Part shown: positions 17,828 to 27,145 of the stretch, in pieces
Layout of the letters: the number at the start of each line of letters is the position of its first letter
Numbering within the stretch: position 1 is the stretch's first letter
NCBI RefSeq assembly: GCF_030547075.1
Contig: NZ_JAUOQH010000003.1
Span: 1 to 64,000, forward strand
From: Alteromonas sp. 1_MG-2023
Lineage (GTDB): Bacteria > Pseudomonadota > Gammaproteobacteria > Enterobacterales > Alteromonadaceae
DNA: 64,000 nucleotides
Direction: 5' to 3'
Position numbers and translations under genes: made by a program
Notes under the pieces: generated by a model
Seen by the model: the letters and a program-made list of their open reading frames with translations, nothing else
Told to the model about the DNA's origin: nothing
Database searches by the model: none

Positions 17828-19081
17828 ATGTCTTCCGGTGAATCTGTACTTAGTACCCCTTCTGAAGCGTCTCTATTAGACAAAATTTGTAGACGCGCTT
17901 TTTTAAAATGTTTAGAGAAACTTCCCCATGGTTCGCTCACTATTAGGGAAAATGGTAGCACTATCGCTTCTCTTGGTAACGCTGACGACGACTTGCACGC
18001 CACTATTAACTTTTTAGATGTGAAAGCGTACCGCCAACTGTTACTTGGTGGCAGTGTGGGTGCTGGAGAAGCTTATATGGATGGCTTATGGGATAGCGAT
18101 GATGTTACCGCGGTTGTGCAAATTTTTGCTCGTAATTTGTCTACCCTTGATGAGTGGGAAAATAAGTTTAAATGGATTTCCATGCCCATATTGAAAATTC
18201 AGCATTTTGCCCGCCGAAATACCCAAGACCAAGCAAAGAAAAACATTGAAGCTCACTACGACTTAGGCAATAAGCTCTATACCCGTTTTCTTGATAATTC
18301 CATGATGTATTCATCTGCTATTTACCCAGATGTAAATACCAGTTTAGAAGACGCGCAGAACCACAAACTAAAAACGATTTGCGACAAACTTCAGCTAACA
18401 GAAAATGACCATCTGTTAGAGATAGGTACTGGCTGGGGTGGCCTAGCCGTGCACGCAGCCAAGCACTATGGCTGCAAGGTTACCACCACGACTATTTCTG
18501 AAGAACAATACGCCTGGGCAGAGCAGTGGATTGCCAGTGAGAACTTGTCTGATAAAGTCACCTTGCTGAAAAGAGATTATCGTTTACTGGAAGGTAAGTA
18601 CGATAAACTGGTTTCAATCGAAATGATTGAAGCAGTTGGAAAAGACTATTTAGGTAACTTTTTTGAAAAGTGTTCATCGTTATTAAAAGACGACGGGCTA
18701 ATGCTACTGCAATCAATCACTATCGATGACAGACGTTACGAAAGTTACGCTAGTAGCGTAGATTTCATTCAAAAATACATATTCCCTGGTGGATTCTTAC
18801 CTTCTCAGTATCAACTGAATGCTCACTTGAAACGCTACAGCGACATGATGATTCGAGACTTGCACGATATCGGCTTAGATTATGCCCAAACCTTAAACCA
18901 CTGGTACGAAGCTTTTATCAGCGCCAAAGAAGCATTGATGAATGATGGTTATGATGAGCGGTTTATGCGGATGTGGATTTACTACTTAAAATATTGTGAA
19001 GGTGGTTTTTTAGAACGAACTATTAGTACTGTTCAATTGGTAATATCTAAACCTCATTACAGAGAAACCTTACAGCGCTAA
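17828..19081 (+). CDS. cfa: Cyclopropane-fatty-acyl-phospholipid synthase family protein
   Basis: SAM-dependent enzyme that adds a methylene across cis double bonds of phospholipid acyl chains at the membrane. At 417 residues it has the N-terminal lipid-binding domain (about 20-130), the SAM motif LEIGTGWGGLAVHA near 196-209, the EAHYDLGNKLY and MMYSSAIY segments of Cfa, and C-terminal family sequence (YYLKYCEGGF). Because it ends a sigma/ChrR-linked operon with the flavoprotein and DUF1365, it may make methylated or furan precursors instead of simple cyclopropanes. A strong terminator follows. Confidence 0.88.
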   Translation: MSSGESVLSTPSEASLLDKICRRAFLKCLEKLPHGSLTIRENGSTIASLGNADDDLHATINFLDVKAYRQLLLGGSVGAGEAYMDGLWDSDDVTAVVQIFARNLSTLDEWENKFKWISMPILKIQHFARRNTQDQAKKNIEAHYDLGNKLYTRFLDNSMMYSSAIYPDVNTSLEDAQNHKLKTICDKLQLTENDHLLEIGTGWGGLAVHAAKHYGCKVTTTTISEEQYAWAEQWIASENLSDKVTLLKRDYRLLEGKYDKLVSIEMIEAVGKDYLGNFFEKCSSLLKDDGLMLLQSITIDDRRYESYASSVDFIQKYIFPGGFLPSQYQLNAHLKRYSDMMIRDLHDIGLDYAQTLNHWYEAFISAKEALMNDGYDERFMRMWIYYLKYCEGGFLERTISTVQLVISKPHYRETLQR

Positions 19082-19170
19082 ATGATCACTTGCTATCACT
19101 GGCGCTACTTACACACGGCTATTTACAAACCGTTACTTACAAGCCATTAGAAACAAAACAAACTTCATCA

Positions 19171-19204
19171 TTGAAAAGGGCGAATAATTATTCGCCCTTT
19201 TCAA
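19171..19204. terminator. Bidirectional terminator between cfa and pomB
   Basis: A nearly perfect palindrome (TTGAAAAGGGCGAATAA / TTATTCGCCCTTTTCAA) with A run and T run on its two sides, between the convergent cfa operon and pomAB. Confidence 0.85.
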
Positions 19205-19260
19205 TTTCTTATCCTCAAAGCTCTTATGTCTTTGTGCTATTCATCAAATTATTCAACAAG

Positions 19261-20190
19261 TTACTCATCGACTACGGAAATAGGCTCTGAAGTCATCGCT
19301 TTACCTTGATTGATATTAATCTCTACCCGTCGGTTTCGCGCCCTATCAGCCGGTGTAGTTGCATCTTTCACCATTGGAACAGTATCGGCCTTGCCCACTA
19401 CAGACATTCTGCTTTCATCAAAACCTGGCGCTGTACGCATAGCTTCGGCTACGGCTACGGCACGCTGAGACGATAAATCCCAATTAGAACGATAGAGCTC
19501 GTTAGCAATGTGTTGTCCGTCACTGTGCCCTGATATTTCTATTTCCCCTGGCACATCAGCTAACAGCACTCCAATTTTGCGTAAGATAGGCTGAAACTGA
19601 GGCTGTAAAAATGCAGAACCCGCTGAAAACGAACCGTTCTCTCTAATCCGAATAGTTAACTGCTGGCCTAACGATTCTAGCTCTACCGCACCATCTAAAA
19701 TTTGTTTCTGTAACTGCTGAGCGACTTTTTTCATTAGCTCAGCAGTTTGTGTTTGATCTGAGCTTTGCGCCGCCGAAGATGACTGGTCGGTAGCCGTTTG
19801 TTGTGACTGTCCTCCCCTCTGTTCGCCTCGCTGCTTCTGCCTACCGCCTGAAGAGTCTTCGTCACCCGCTTGAAACTCCAGCATTTGCTGCGTCATTTCA
19901 ATGGTTTGCTGTTGAATGGTATCTATCGGAGAAGGATCGGGGCGGCCAGGTCTGAACTCCATGGCAATAACACTGGTGCCTTTAGGAATGTCTTTCACTT
20001 CAATTTTGTTTTGTACACCGAAGGCAAACTTCATAGAGCCCGCTATTTGCTTAAACTTCAGTACATCCATTTCTGAAAATGAAAGCAGTAGTACAAAGAA
20101 GCACATTAGCAACGACATTAAGTCCGCGAAGGTCCCCATCCATGCAGGAAGCCCCTCGGGAGGACATTTTGGGCACTCTTCTTCAGCCAT
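19261..20190 (-). CDS. pomB: Sodium-driven flagellar stator protein PomB (MotB family)
   Basis: Stator B subunit that anchors to peptidoglycan and forms the ion channel with PomA. The single transmembrane helix near the N-terminus holds the ion-binding D23 in GTFADLMSLL (D24 in Vibrio PomB). A Gln/Ser-rich linker (about 115-150) leads to the C-terminal OmpA-like peptidoglycan-binding domain (about 180-295; SGHSDGQ, NRRVEI). The N-terminal CPKCPPEG sequence and overall similarity to Vibrio PomB support sodium coupling. Its start abuts the pomA stop. Confidence 0.93.
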   Translation of the reverse strand: MAEEECPKCPPEGLPAWMGTFADLMSLLMCFFVLLLSFSEMDVLKFKQIAGSMKFAFGVQNKIEVKDIPKGTSVIAMEFRPGRPDPSPIDTIQQQTIEMTQQMLEFQAGDEDSSGGRQKQRGEQRGGQSQQTATDQSSSAAQSSDQTQTAELMKKVAQQLQKQILDGAVELESLGQQLTIRIRENGSFSAGSAFLQPQFQPILRKIGVLLADVPGEIEISGHSDGQHIANELYRSNWDLSSQRAVAVAEAMRTAPGFDESRMSVVGKADTVPMVKDATTPADRARNRRVEININQGKAMTSEPISVVDE

Positions 20191-20954
20191 TATTCGTCCT
20201 CAGCGCCAGTATTTCGTTTACTTGCCGCTAAATAGTTTTTCAAGATGCCTTCGATTACGCGGGGGTTTTGACCGTCGGCAATACCCACAATACCATCGAG
20301 TACGAGCATTTGGTTCAGCTTTTCTTCTTGTGCCCGGTTACCAAGTTTAACTGCCATAGGTAAGCATATAATGTTGGCAAGAAATGCTCCGTATAAGGTG
20401 GTTAATAGTGCTACCGCCATCGCAGGCCCAATCGACTTTGGATCATCCATGTTAGAAAGCATGGCCACCAGACCAATCAGGGTTCCAATCATGCCCATTG
20501 CTGGTGCGATATCACCCATGCCTTTAAATATAGTGGCGCCAAATTCATGCCGCTCGGTAGTCATAGAGATATCTTTCGCTAAGGTTTCTCTGACCACTTC
20601 TATGTCGTGACCGTCTACCAGCATGTCTACGCCTTTTTGCATAAACGGGTTGTCTATTTCTGCTTCTTCTAGTGCAAGGAATCCGCCTTTACGCGCTGCA
20701 TCAGCCATCTCAACGATTTTTTCAATTAGGTCTTCTGGCGTATCAATTTTGAACATGAACGCTTTGCCAGCAATTTTACCAGCACCAAAAAATTGCCCTA
20801 AAGTGTATTGGGATAAAATAACGAAAAGGGTACCACCAAATACAATCAAAATAGACGGTACATTGATGAACATGGCAATACTGCCACCCATAACCATGGC
20901 CATTACCACAAATCCGATGGCGCCCAACATACCTATGACGGTTGCTAAATCCAC
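20190..20954 (-). CDS. pomA: Sodium-driven flagellar stator protein PomA (MotA family)
   Basis: Stator A subunit; five copies with two PomB form a sodium channel that drives the flagellar rotor. The 254 residues hold four membrane helices (about 5-25, 30-50, 150-172 and 183-203), a cytoplasmic loop with the charged rotor-contact region (about 85-100), and the MotA signature GTLIGLVAML. It overlaps pomB by one base. The gene pair next to xseB-ispA-dxs is also seen in Vibrio. Confidence 0.95.
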   Translation of the reverse strand: MDLATVIGMLGAIGFVVMAMVMGGSIAMFINVPSILIVFGGTLFVILSQYTLGQFFGAGKIAGKAFMFKIDTPEDLIEKIVEMADAARKGGFLALEEAEIDNPFMQKGVDMLVDGHDIEVVRETLAKDISMTTERHEFGATIFKGMGDIAPAMGMIGTLIGLVAMLSNMDDPKSIGPAMAVALLTTLYGAFLANIICLPMAVKLGNRAQEEKLNQMLVLDGIVGIADGQNPRVIEGILKNYLAASKRNTGAEDE

Positions 20955-21224
20955 TCACTCTTCCTCATTTTTTGCAGACGCTGCATAACTATTACTCGTA
21001 TTCTATCGGCATTGTATAGAATTTCTATAACAAGAATATCGCAAATTACCTTAATTATTGTATACATAATGATGTTAGTCGAACTTTAAGCCGCGGTTTT
21101 GATACTAGACAATAGTTCACCTATGCTTGCCATATATAAGAGCAATAGGGCATATCTCGACAAACCATTTGACCCATTGGCTACCCTCAGTTAATGTGCG
21201 CGTAATCCCAAGAAACGCCTAAAA

Positions 21225-21488
21225 TTGAGTGCTGTGGTGACAAAAGTGACGAAAAAAACAGATTCTCCCTCGTTTGAGGAAACCTTGACCGAACTCGATG
21301 CCATTGTAAATGAGATGGAAAACGGTGAGTTGCCATTAAACGTTGCACTTGAAAAATTTGAGCGAGGCATTGCCCTTTCTCGTGAAGGCCAAAAATCGTT
21401 AGCGCAAGCCGAGCAAAAAGTTAAAATTTTGCTTAACGAGCAAGGCGAAAACGCATTACACCCTCTTCCTGAAGACGAGCAACCTTAA
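21225..21488 (+). CDS. xseB: Exodeoxyribonuclease VII small subunit
   Basis: Small subunit that joins XseA to form exonuclease VII, which degrades single-stranded DNA. The family pattern FEETLTELDAIVNEMENGELPLNVALEKFERGI is visible across residues 17-50. The 87-residue form begins at TTG 21225; GTG codons at 21234 and 21237 and later are possible, and no strong ribosome site decides between them. First gene of xseB-ispA-dxs; ispA follows 28 bases downstream. Confidence 0.92.
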   Translation: MSAVVTKVTKKTDSPSFEETLTELDAIVNEMENGELPLNVALEKFERGIALSREGQKSLAQAEQKVKILLNEQGENALHPLPEDEQP

Positions 21489-21516
21489 GACTCGTGTCGT
21501 AACAAACAGGTATAGT

Positions 21517-22407
21517 ATGAATTTTACTGCATTGCATCAGCAGGTTAAGCAGCAAACTGATGCGTCGTTGAATACGCTCATTGATGATCTTCCTAGCGAT
21601 GCACCGCGTCTAAAAGAAGCAATGCGTCATGCATTGTTAGTGGGCGGAAAACGCATGCGACCTTTACTGGTTCAAGTTATCGGCAATACCCTTGATGTGC
21701 CAAAAAGCGACCAAATGGCGATTAGTATGGCCATTGAGTGTGTTCACGCCTACTCGCTTGTGCACGATGACTTGCCAGCCATGGACGATGATGATTTACG
21801 TCGCGGACAGCCTACTTGTCATATTGCATTTGATGAAGCCACCGCAATATTAGCCGGTGACGCGTTGCAAGCCCTTGCTTTTAGCACATTGGCCGACATT
21901 CCTTTGAGTGACTTTGCGGCTAACAGGCGTGGAGAGTTGCTTTCTGTGTTAGCACGCGCCGCAGGCTATCGCGGCATGTGTGGCGGGCAAGCTATTGATT
22001 TAGCCAGTACTGGCGAAGAAATAAGCCTAGAACAGCTTAAACGGCTACATAATTTAAAAACTGGCGCCCTGCTTCGTGCCTGTGTTGAAATGGTATCTAT
22101 TGTTTCTCAAGGGCTCGACGTTAACAGTAAAGCTGACTTATTAGCTTACGCCGATGACATTGGTCTTGCATTTCAAGTCCAAGATGACATTCTGGACGTA
22201 GAAGGAAATAGTGAGCAATTAGGAAAGCCCGCAGGCTCTGACATTGCTTTGGGCAAAAACACCTTTCCTGCCAAACTTGGCATTGAAGGAGCAAAACGAG
22301 AACTTGATAAGCTGCATCAGAATGCCCTTCAAGCCTTGGCTCGTTTGCCCTACAATACGGACAGTTTAATTGCGTTTAGCGAACTTTTGGTAAAACGAGA
22401 CCATTAG
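21517..22407 (+). CDS. ispA: Farnesyl diphosphate synthase
   Basis: Condenses dimethylallyl and geranyl diphosphate with isopentenyl diphosphate to give farnesyl diphosphate for quinones and undecaprenyl phosphate. At 296 residues it has the first aspartate-rich motif DDLPAMDDDD (about 86-95) and the second QDDILD (about 224-229), plus KRMRP near 45. The order xseB-ispA-dxs is standard, with dxs 32 bases downstream. Confidence 0.96.
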   Translation: MNFTALHQQVKQQTDASLNTLIDDLPSDAPRLKEAMRHALLVGGKRMRPLLVQVIGNTLDVPKSDQMAISMAIECVHAYSLVHDDLPAMDDDDLRRGQPTCHIAFDEATAILAGDALQALAFSTLADIPLSDFAANRRGELLSVLARAAGYRGMCGGQAIDLASTGEEISLEQLKRLHNLKTGALLRACVEMVSIVSQGLDVNSKADLLAYADDIGLAFQVQDDILDVEGNSEQLGKPAGSDIALGKNTFPAKLGIEGAKRELDKLHQNALQALARLPYNTDSLIAFSELLVKRDH

Positions 22408-22439
22408 TTTTGCAACCATGTTGAAAAAGATAATAAATA

Positions 22440-24317
22440 ATGAGTTTAGACCTCCAACATTACCCCACGCTTGCTATTGCGCAAACGCCGGATAAGTTAA
22501 GACAATTACCGCAAGAGAAGTTGCGTGAATTATCAGATGAATTACGAGAATATTTACTAAATAGCGTAAGCCAAACCAGTGGACACTTTGCGTCTGGCTT
22601 AGGCACGGTAGAGCTTACCGTTGCGTTGCATTATATTTATAATACGCCTGTAGACAGATTAATTTGGGATGTGGGTCATCAAGCTTACCCCCATAAAATT
22701 CTGACGGGTCGTGCCACGCAAATGTCGACAATTCGACAAAAAGACGGTTTACACCCCTTTCCGTGGCCTCCTGAAAGCGACTATGACACCTTTGCTGTAG
22801 GGCACTCTTCCACGTCGATAAGTGCAGCCCTTGGTATGGCAGTTGCCGCTGAGCAAGAAGGTAAAAATCGTAAAGTGGTTGCCGTGATTGGTGATGGTGC
22901 GATTACCGCAGGTATGGCATTTGAAGCAATGAACCATGCTGGTGACATCAATAAAGATATGGTTGTGGTGTTAAACGACAACGAAATGTCTATCTCTGAA
23001 AACGTAGGTGCGCTTAATAGCCACCTAGCCCGTTTATTAACGGGTAATGTCTTCAACTCTATTCGCGATGGTTCTAAAAAGCTATTAAGTAATGTGCCAC
23101 CTATCAAAGAGTTTGCTAGTCGCGCAGAAGAGCATCTTAAAGGCATGGTAGTACCGGGCACTATCTTTGAAGAGCTAGGCTTTAATTACATTGGCCCGAT
23201 TGATGGCCATGATGTAGATGCCGTGGTAGACACTTTACGCAATATGCGTAAATTTAAAGGCCCACAACTGCTTCACGTGGTGACCAAAAAAGGTAAAGGT
23301 TACGCCCTTGCTGAAAAAGACCCGATTAAATTCCACGCAGTGCCTAAGTTTAATCCTGCCGATAATGCATTGCCTAAAGCGAAGCCATCTGCTCCTACTT
23401 TTTCAGCCATTTTTGGCGACTGGTTATGCGATATGGCCGCGCAAGATCCTAAATTGATGGCGGTTACTCCCGCTATGCGTGAAGGCTCTGGCATGGTGGC
23501 ATTTTCACAGCAATATCCGGCGCAGTATTTTGATGTCGCTATTGCTGAACAGCATGCGGTTACCTTTGCAGCAGGCTTAGCCAAAGAAGGCTGTAATCCA
23601 GTCGTTGCTATTTACTCGACCTTTTTACAGCGTGCATACGATCAGCTTATTCACGATGTGGCGTTGCAAGACTTGCCTGTCTTATTTGCAATCGATCGTG
23701 CCGGTATCGTGGGTGCTGATGGCCCTACTCACCAAGGCGCGTTTGATATTGCCTTTTTGCGCTGTATACCAAATATGATTGTTATGGCACCGTCTGATGA
23801 AAATGAATGCAGACAAATGCTCTACACTGGACATAAAGCGCAAAAACCGGCAGCGGTACGTTATCCTCGAGGCTCTGGAATGGGTATTACTCCTGATAGT
23901 GCTATGACCGAGCTCCCCATTGGCAAATCGAAGATTAGCCGTGCAATGGAAGGCCAGCCTAGTAAGAAAATTGCTATTTTAAACTTTGGTACCCTGCTTC
24001 CTAATGCGTTAGCCGCTGCGGAAGCTATTGATGCCACCGTTATCGATATGCGCTTTGTAAAGCCTCTAGACGGCGAGGCGATTGAAAAAGCGGCTGCCGA
24101 GCACGATATATTAGTGACTTTGGAAGATGGCTGTATAGCGGGCGGTGCGGGCTCTGGTGTACTTGAGCACTTGCAACAACAGGGTATTATGAAACCGGTT
24201 CGTACTTTAGGCCTTCCAGACAGCTTTATTTTACAAGGTACGCAGCAAGAAATGTACAAAGAACATGGCTTAGATGCTGAAGGCATTACCGATACGGTTC
24301 GAGGTTTGTCTAGCTAA
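22440..24317 (+). CDS. dxs: 1-deoxy-D-xylulose-5-phosphate synthase
   Basis: Thiamine diphosphate enzyme that joins pyruvate and glyceraldehyde 3-phosphate in the first step of the MEP isoprenoid pathway, feeding the adjacent IspA. The 625-residue length is typical. Visible are the TPP motif [18 protein letters not shown] ... NDN (about 151-181), the GHDVDAV segment, and the transketolase pyrimidine domain with [13 protein letters not shown] (about 366-378). Its cofactor depends on ThiL, encoded on the other strand nearby. A terminator follows. Confidence 0.97.
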   Translation: MSLDLQHYPTLAIAQTPDKLRQLPQEKLRELSDELREYLLNSVSQTSGHFASGLGTVELTVALHYIYNTPVDRLIWDVGHQAYPHKILTGRATQMSTIRQKDGLHPFPWPPESDYDTFAVGHSSTSISAALGMAVAAEQEGKNRKVVAVIGDGAITAGMAFEAMNHAGDINKDMVVVLNDNEMSISENVGALNSHLARLLTGNVFNSIRDGSKKLLSNVPPIKEFASRAEEHLKGMVVPGTIFEELGFNYIGPIDGHDVDAVVDTLRNMRKFKGPQLLHVVTKKGKGYALAEKDPIKFHAVPKFNPADNALPKAKPSAPTFSAIFGDWLCDMAAQDPKLMAVTPAMREGSGMVAFSQQYPAQYFDVAIAEQHAVTFAAGLAKEGCNPVVAIYSTFLQRAYDQLIHDVALQDLPVLFAIDRAGIVGADGPTHQGAFDIAFLRCIPNMIVMAPSDENECRQMLYTGHKAQKPAAVRYPRGSGMGITPDSAMTELPIGKSKISRAMEGQPSKKIAILNFGTLLPNALAAAEAIDATVIDMRFVKPLDGEAIEKAAAEHDILVTLEDGCIAGGAGSGVLEHLQQQGIMKPVRTLGLPDSFILQGTQQEMYKEHGLDAEGITDTVRGLSS

Positions 24318-24335
24318 TTAGTGAACAAATACAAA

Positions 24336-24365
24336 AAAGCCCGCATTAGCGGGCTTTCTAGTTTT
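24336..24365 (+). terminator. Terminator after dxs
   Basis: AAAGCCCGC / GCGGGCTTT stem with a four-base loop and T-rich tail, 18 bases past the dxs stop. It can also act on the convergent pgpA transcript. Confidence 0.85.
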
Positions 24366-24402
24366 TGTAGGTATTCGCAAGCAGCTTTTGCCTATGCAAT
24401 TC

Positions 24403-24903
24403 CTAAAACAAAGTAGTAAATGCTGGCCACACTATCATCATGATATGTAAGCAAGCGCAGGCCATGGCACCCGCCACTAAGTCATCGAGCATAATACCTG
24501 TACCGCCGTGTAAGCGCTTATCGATAGGGCCTATCGGCCAAGGCTTTAGAATATCGAAAATACGAAACAACACGAATCCTGCTAGCATAGACGAAACTGT
24601 TATTGGCACAAATAAGAAGGTCACAAACATACCCGCCACTTCATCCCATACAATAGAACCGTGATCATGCACTTGCATATCATCAGCGGTTTTTCCGCAC
24701 AGATAAATACCCAAAACTGAAGCGAAAATAGTGAAGGCGATAAACGCTATCACAGGCATGTTAGCCGACAACATAAGCAATGGTATTGCTGCTGCAGAAC
24801 CAAAGGTTCCAGGCATTAAAGGGATAAGCCCACTACCAAAACCAAGTGCCAAAAAATGCACTGGGTTCTTCATGCTAATTCTAGCGCGATATTCTTTTTG
24901 CAT
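24403..24903 (-). CDS. pgpA: Phosphatidylglycerophosphatase A
   Basis: Removes phosphate from phosphatidylglycerophosphate to give phosphatidylglycerol in the inner membrane. The 166 residues form several membrane helices, with family sequences GFGSGLIPLMPGTFGS, WDEVAGMFVTF and DDLVAG carrying the conserved acidic residues. Last gene of the leftward riboflavin/thiamine operon, 18 bases after thiL, the same nusB-thiL-pgpA order as E. coli. An ATG 30 bases inside is an alternative start. Confidence 0.95.
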   Translation of the reverse strand: MQKEYRARISMKNPVHFLALGFGSGLIPLMPGTFGSAAAIPLLMLSANMPVIAFIAFTIFASVLGIYLCGKTADDMQVHDHGSIVWDEVAGMFVTFLFVPITVSSMLAGFVLFRIFDILKPWPIGPIDKRLHGGTGIMLDDLVAGAMACACLHIMMIVWPAFTTLF

Positions 24904-24921
24904 AAAATGCTCTATTAGCTT

Positions 24922-25887
24922 CTAGAAAGTATGTTCGTAACCATTTTCATTGGATGGCGTAAACGGCTGGTTATCTTTTAACAAAGACAACTGACCCACC
25001 TGCCCAGTAAGTTGGCCAATACAGGTCGCTTTTACACTGCTACTGCCCAGTGAGGTTTCAAAGTTACCTCGCTGTTCTTCACCTACCGTAAAGATAAGCT
25101 CGTAATCGTCCCCTGCCGACAATGCATATTCAATAGCCTGCGCATTATCGACTGCGCTGGTTAACGCTCTTGATAATGGCAGCTTATCTACATGCACATT
25201 CGCACCGCAGCCAGAGGCTTTTAATATATGACCTAAGTCAGAAATTAACCCATCAGATACATCAATACATGATGAGGCAATACGACGAAGGGCGGTACCC
25301 ACCGCAACCCGAGGTGTAGGATAATAATGACGATTAATCAGTACTTCTCGAGCTTCACCAGCCACTGTTAGCTTATTCTGTAGAATATCTAATCCCGCAC
25401 CAGCATCACCTAATGTACCGGTAACGTAAACCCAATCACCGGGGTTTGCGTTACTGCGAGTTAGTTCAGAGCCCGGCGGAATAAACCCTTGGGCCGTAAT
25501 GGTCATCGCCATTGGGCCTTTAACGGTATCGCCACCAATTAACTGTACGGAATAGTACTGCGTAAGCTCGTACAAACCATCTACGAACTCGCTCAGCCAT
25601 TCATCATGTACCGCGGGCAACGAAAGCGATAAGCTAATCCAAGCGGGCTCAGCACCCATGGCGGCTAAATCACTTAAATTCACGGCTACAGTTTTATATG
25701 CGACTGACTTCGCCGGTGCATCTTCTAAAAAGTGTACACCTGCTACCAAGGTGTCTGTGGTAACGGCTAATTGTTGGTTATTAGGAACGTTAGTTACGGC
25801 ACAATCATCACCAATACCAATAACCACGTCTTTACGAGTATGGCCGCCATCAGAGAAGTAGCGGCCGATAAGATCAAATTCTTTCAC
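24922..25887 (-). CDS. thiL: Thiamine-monophosphate kinase
   Basis: Phosphorylates thiamine monophosphate to thiamine diphosphate, the cofactor used by Dxs encoded next door. At 321 residues it has the N-terminal metal/ATP site GIGDDCAV (about 24-31), TDTLVAGVHF, the LSDLAAMGA motif and SAGDDYEL near the C-terminus, all typical of the ThiL/PurM fold. It lies between nusB (46-base gap) and pgpA. Confidence 0.96.
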   Translation of the reverse strand: MKEFDLIGRYFSDGGHTRKDVVIGIGDDCAVTNVPNNQQLAVTTDTLVAGVHFLEDAPAKSVAYKTVAVNLSDLAAMGAEPAWISLSLSLPAVHDEWLSEFVDGLYELTQYYSVQLIGGDTVKGPMAMTITAQGFIPPGSELTRSNANPGDWVYVTGTLGDAGAGLDILQNKLTVAGEAREVLINRHYYPTPRVAVGTALRRIASSCIDVSDGLISDLGHILKASGCGANVHVDKLPLSRALTSAVDNAQAIEYALSAGDDYELIFTVGEEQRGNFETSLGSSSVKATCIGQLTGQVGQLSLLKDNQPFTPSNENGYEHTF

Positions 25888-25933
25888 GTTAGTCTATTAA
25901 ACCCTTTGTGACATCCATTGCCACTGGACAAGG

Positions 25934-26356
25934 TTAATCGCGTTCGTCTTTACGCAACGAGCGAACCGCTTTATCAAGCGCACCATTAATGAATTTATGA
26001 CTTTCTTCGGCCCCAAAAGACTTCGCAAGTTCAATCGCTTCATTGATGATTACGCGATAAGGCACATCCTTACGCTCTGTAAGCTCCAGCGTCGCAATAC
26101 GCAAAATCGCCTTTTCTATAGCATCTAGTTCTTCTGGCAAACGGCCCAAATACGGCTTAATAGTCGTATCTAAGTGGCTAGCGCTGTGCGCTACACCGCG
26201 AAGCAGTGCCTGAAAATAAGCCATATCAACTTTCTTCATATCGTTACTGGTCGCAAGCGACAGCTCGATTTGCTGAATATCGTTATGACTCATTTGCCAT
26301 GAGTAGATGCCTTGTAGGGCAAGTTCACGGGCTTTACGACGAGCTGAAACTTTCAC
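25934..26356 (-). CDS. nusB: Transcription antitermination factor NusB
   Basis: Small all-helical RNA-binding protein that with NusE (ribosomal protein S10) binds boxA in rRNA leaders and prevents early termination. Its likely target, a boxA site, is present in this window at 84-96. The 140-residue protein has the standard pattern ARRKARELALQGIYSWQ at the start and VIINEAIELAKSFG in the C-terminal half. It is 13 bases downstream of ribH. Confidence 0.96.
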   Translation of the reverse strand: MKVSARRKARELALQGIYSWQMSHNDIQQIELSLATSNDMKKVDMAYFQALLRGVAHSASHLDTTIKPYLGRLPEELDAIEKAILRIATLELTERKDVPYRVIINEAIELAKSFGAEESHKFINGALDKAVRSLRKDERD

Positions 26357-26369
26357 TTAATTTTATACC

Positions 26370-26843
26370 TTAAAGCTTTTCAACAGCATCGATAACGTTA
26401 ACCATTTCAAGCGCACCAAGGGCTGCTTCAGCGCCTTTGTTGCCTGCTTTGGTTCCAGAACGCTCGATAGCCTGTTCAATAGAATCTGTAGTAATAACAC
26501 CAAAAGATACCGGTACACCGTACTCTAGCGATACTTGCGCTAGGCCTTTGTTACATTCGCCTGCAACAAAGTCAAAATGAGGTGTGCCGCCACGAATTAC
26601 TGCACCTAGTGCAATAATGGCGTCAAAAGATTTTTTCTCAGCAAGTTTCTTAGCAACAATAGGCAACTCATAAGCACCTGGAACACGAACCACTGTGATA
26701 TCGTCTTCGTTCACTTCGCCGTGACGGTCTAGTGTGTCTAATGCGCCTTCCAATAAGCTCTCAACAACAAAGCTATTAAAGCGTGCAACAACGATAGCAA
26801 TCTTCTTACCAGTCGCTCTGATATTACCTTCAACTACTTGCAT
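26370..26843 (-). CDS. ribH: 6,7-dimethyl-8-ribityllumazine synthase
   Basis: Condenses 5-amino-6-ribitylamino-uracil with dihydroxybutanone phosphate (from the RibB domain upstream) to lumazine, the penultimate riboflavin step. The start at 26843 gives the normal 157 residues and follows a GAGG ribosome site by 9 bases; a longer frame to 27020 would run into a palindromic repeat and is rejected. Motifs: [14 protein letters not shown] (about 55-62), [12 protein letters not shown] with catalytic His near 89, and SFGVITT. Confidence 0.96.
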   Translation of the reverse strand: MQVVEGNIRATGKKIAIVVARFNSFVVESLLEGALDTLDRHGEVNEDDITVVRVPGAYELPIVAKKLAEKKSFDAIIALGAVIRGGTPHFDFVAGECNKGLAQVSLEYGVPVSFGVITTDSIEQAIERSGTKAGNKGAEAALGALEMVNVIDAVEKL

Positions 26844-26872
26844 GATTTCATTCCTCGAGAAAAACGGCGCGA

Positions 26873-26881
26873 AGTATACCA
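26873..26881 (-). promoter_or_regulatory. Candidate extended -10 promoter before ribH
   Basis: The minus strand reads TGG-TATACT, an extended -10 element, with about 30 bases to the ribH ATG. No good -35 is seen. It would give ribH-nusB-thiL-pgpA their own start within the 302-base gap after ribBX. Confidence 0.35.
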
Positions 26882-26953
26882 CAACTACGCCCAAACTAAA
26901 TCGATTGTTTTTGTTACTGGCTGACAAGTCCGTTAGACCGAATAACAAACGGC

Positions 26954-27055
26954 AAGGTGGGGATAGGGCTCCGTAAACACGCGGTAAATACTTCCCTGTA
27001 CGCTCCGCCACCGCATCCATGCGGTGGAGGGTTTACTGCGCCCTTTCCCCACCTT
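26954..27055. repeat. Nested inverted repeat between ribBX and ribH
   Basis: This fills much of the 302-base gap between ribBX and ribH. Outer arms 26954-26978 and 27031-27055 are 25 bases each and pair with about four mismatches (AAGGTGGGGATAGGGC against GCCCTTTCCCCACCTT). An inner perfect hairpin, CCACCGCAT / ATGCGGTGG with a two-base loop, lies at 27008-27027. The size and ends resemble a dispersed palindromic element or small non-coding mobile repeat. It has no T tract for a normal terminator and no FMN riboswitch consensus. Copy number elsewhere is unknown. Confidence 0.6.
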
Positions 27056-27145
27056 TCCTATAAATTACTTACGTAAATTTCATTGGCTTGTGGTAATGAC
27101 TTTTCGTTAACAGAGCCTTACCAAGAGCTTCTGATTTACCACTAC

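Noticed and set aside
26844..27020. N-terminal extension of ribH by 59 codons
   Set aside because: The extension reads through the palindromic element, while the start at 26843 has a ribosome site and gives the family length.
26844..27145. FMN riboswitch before ribH
   Set aside because: The conserved RFN segments (such as the GGGCGGGGTGAAATTCCCC helix and the CCGACAGT end) are not present; the structure is a nested palindrome instead.
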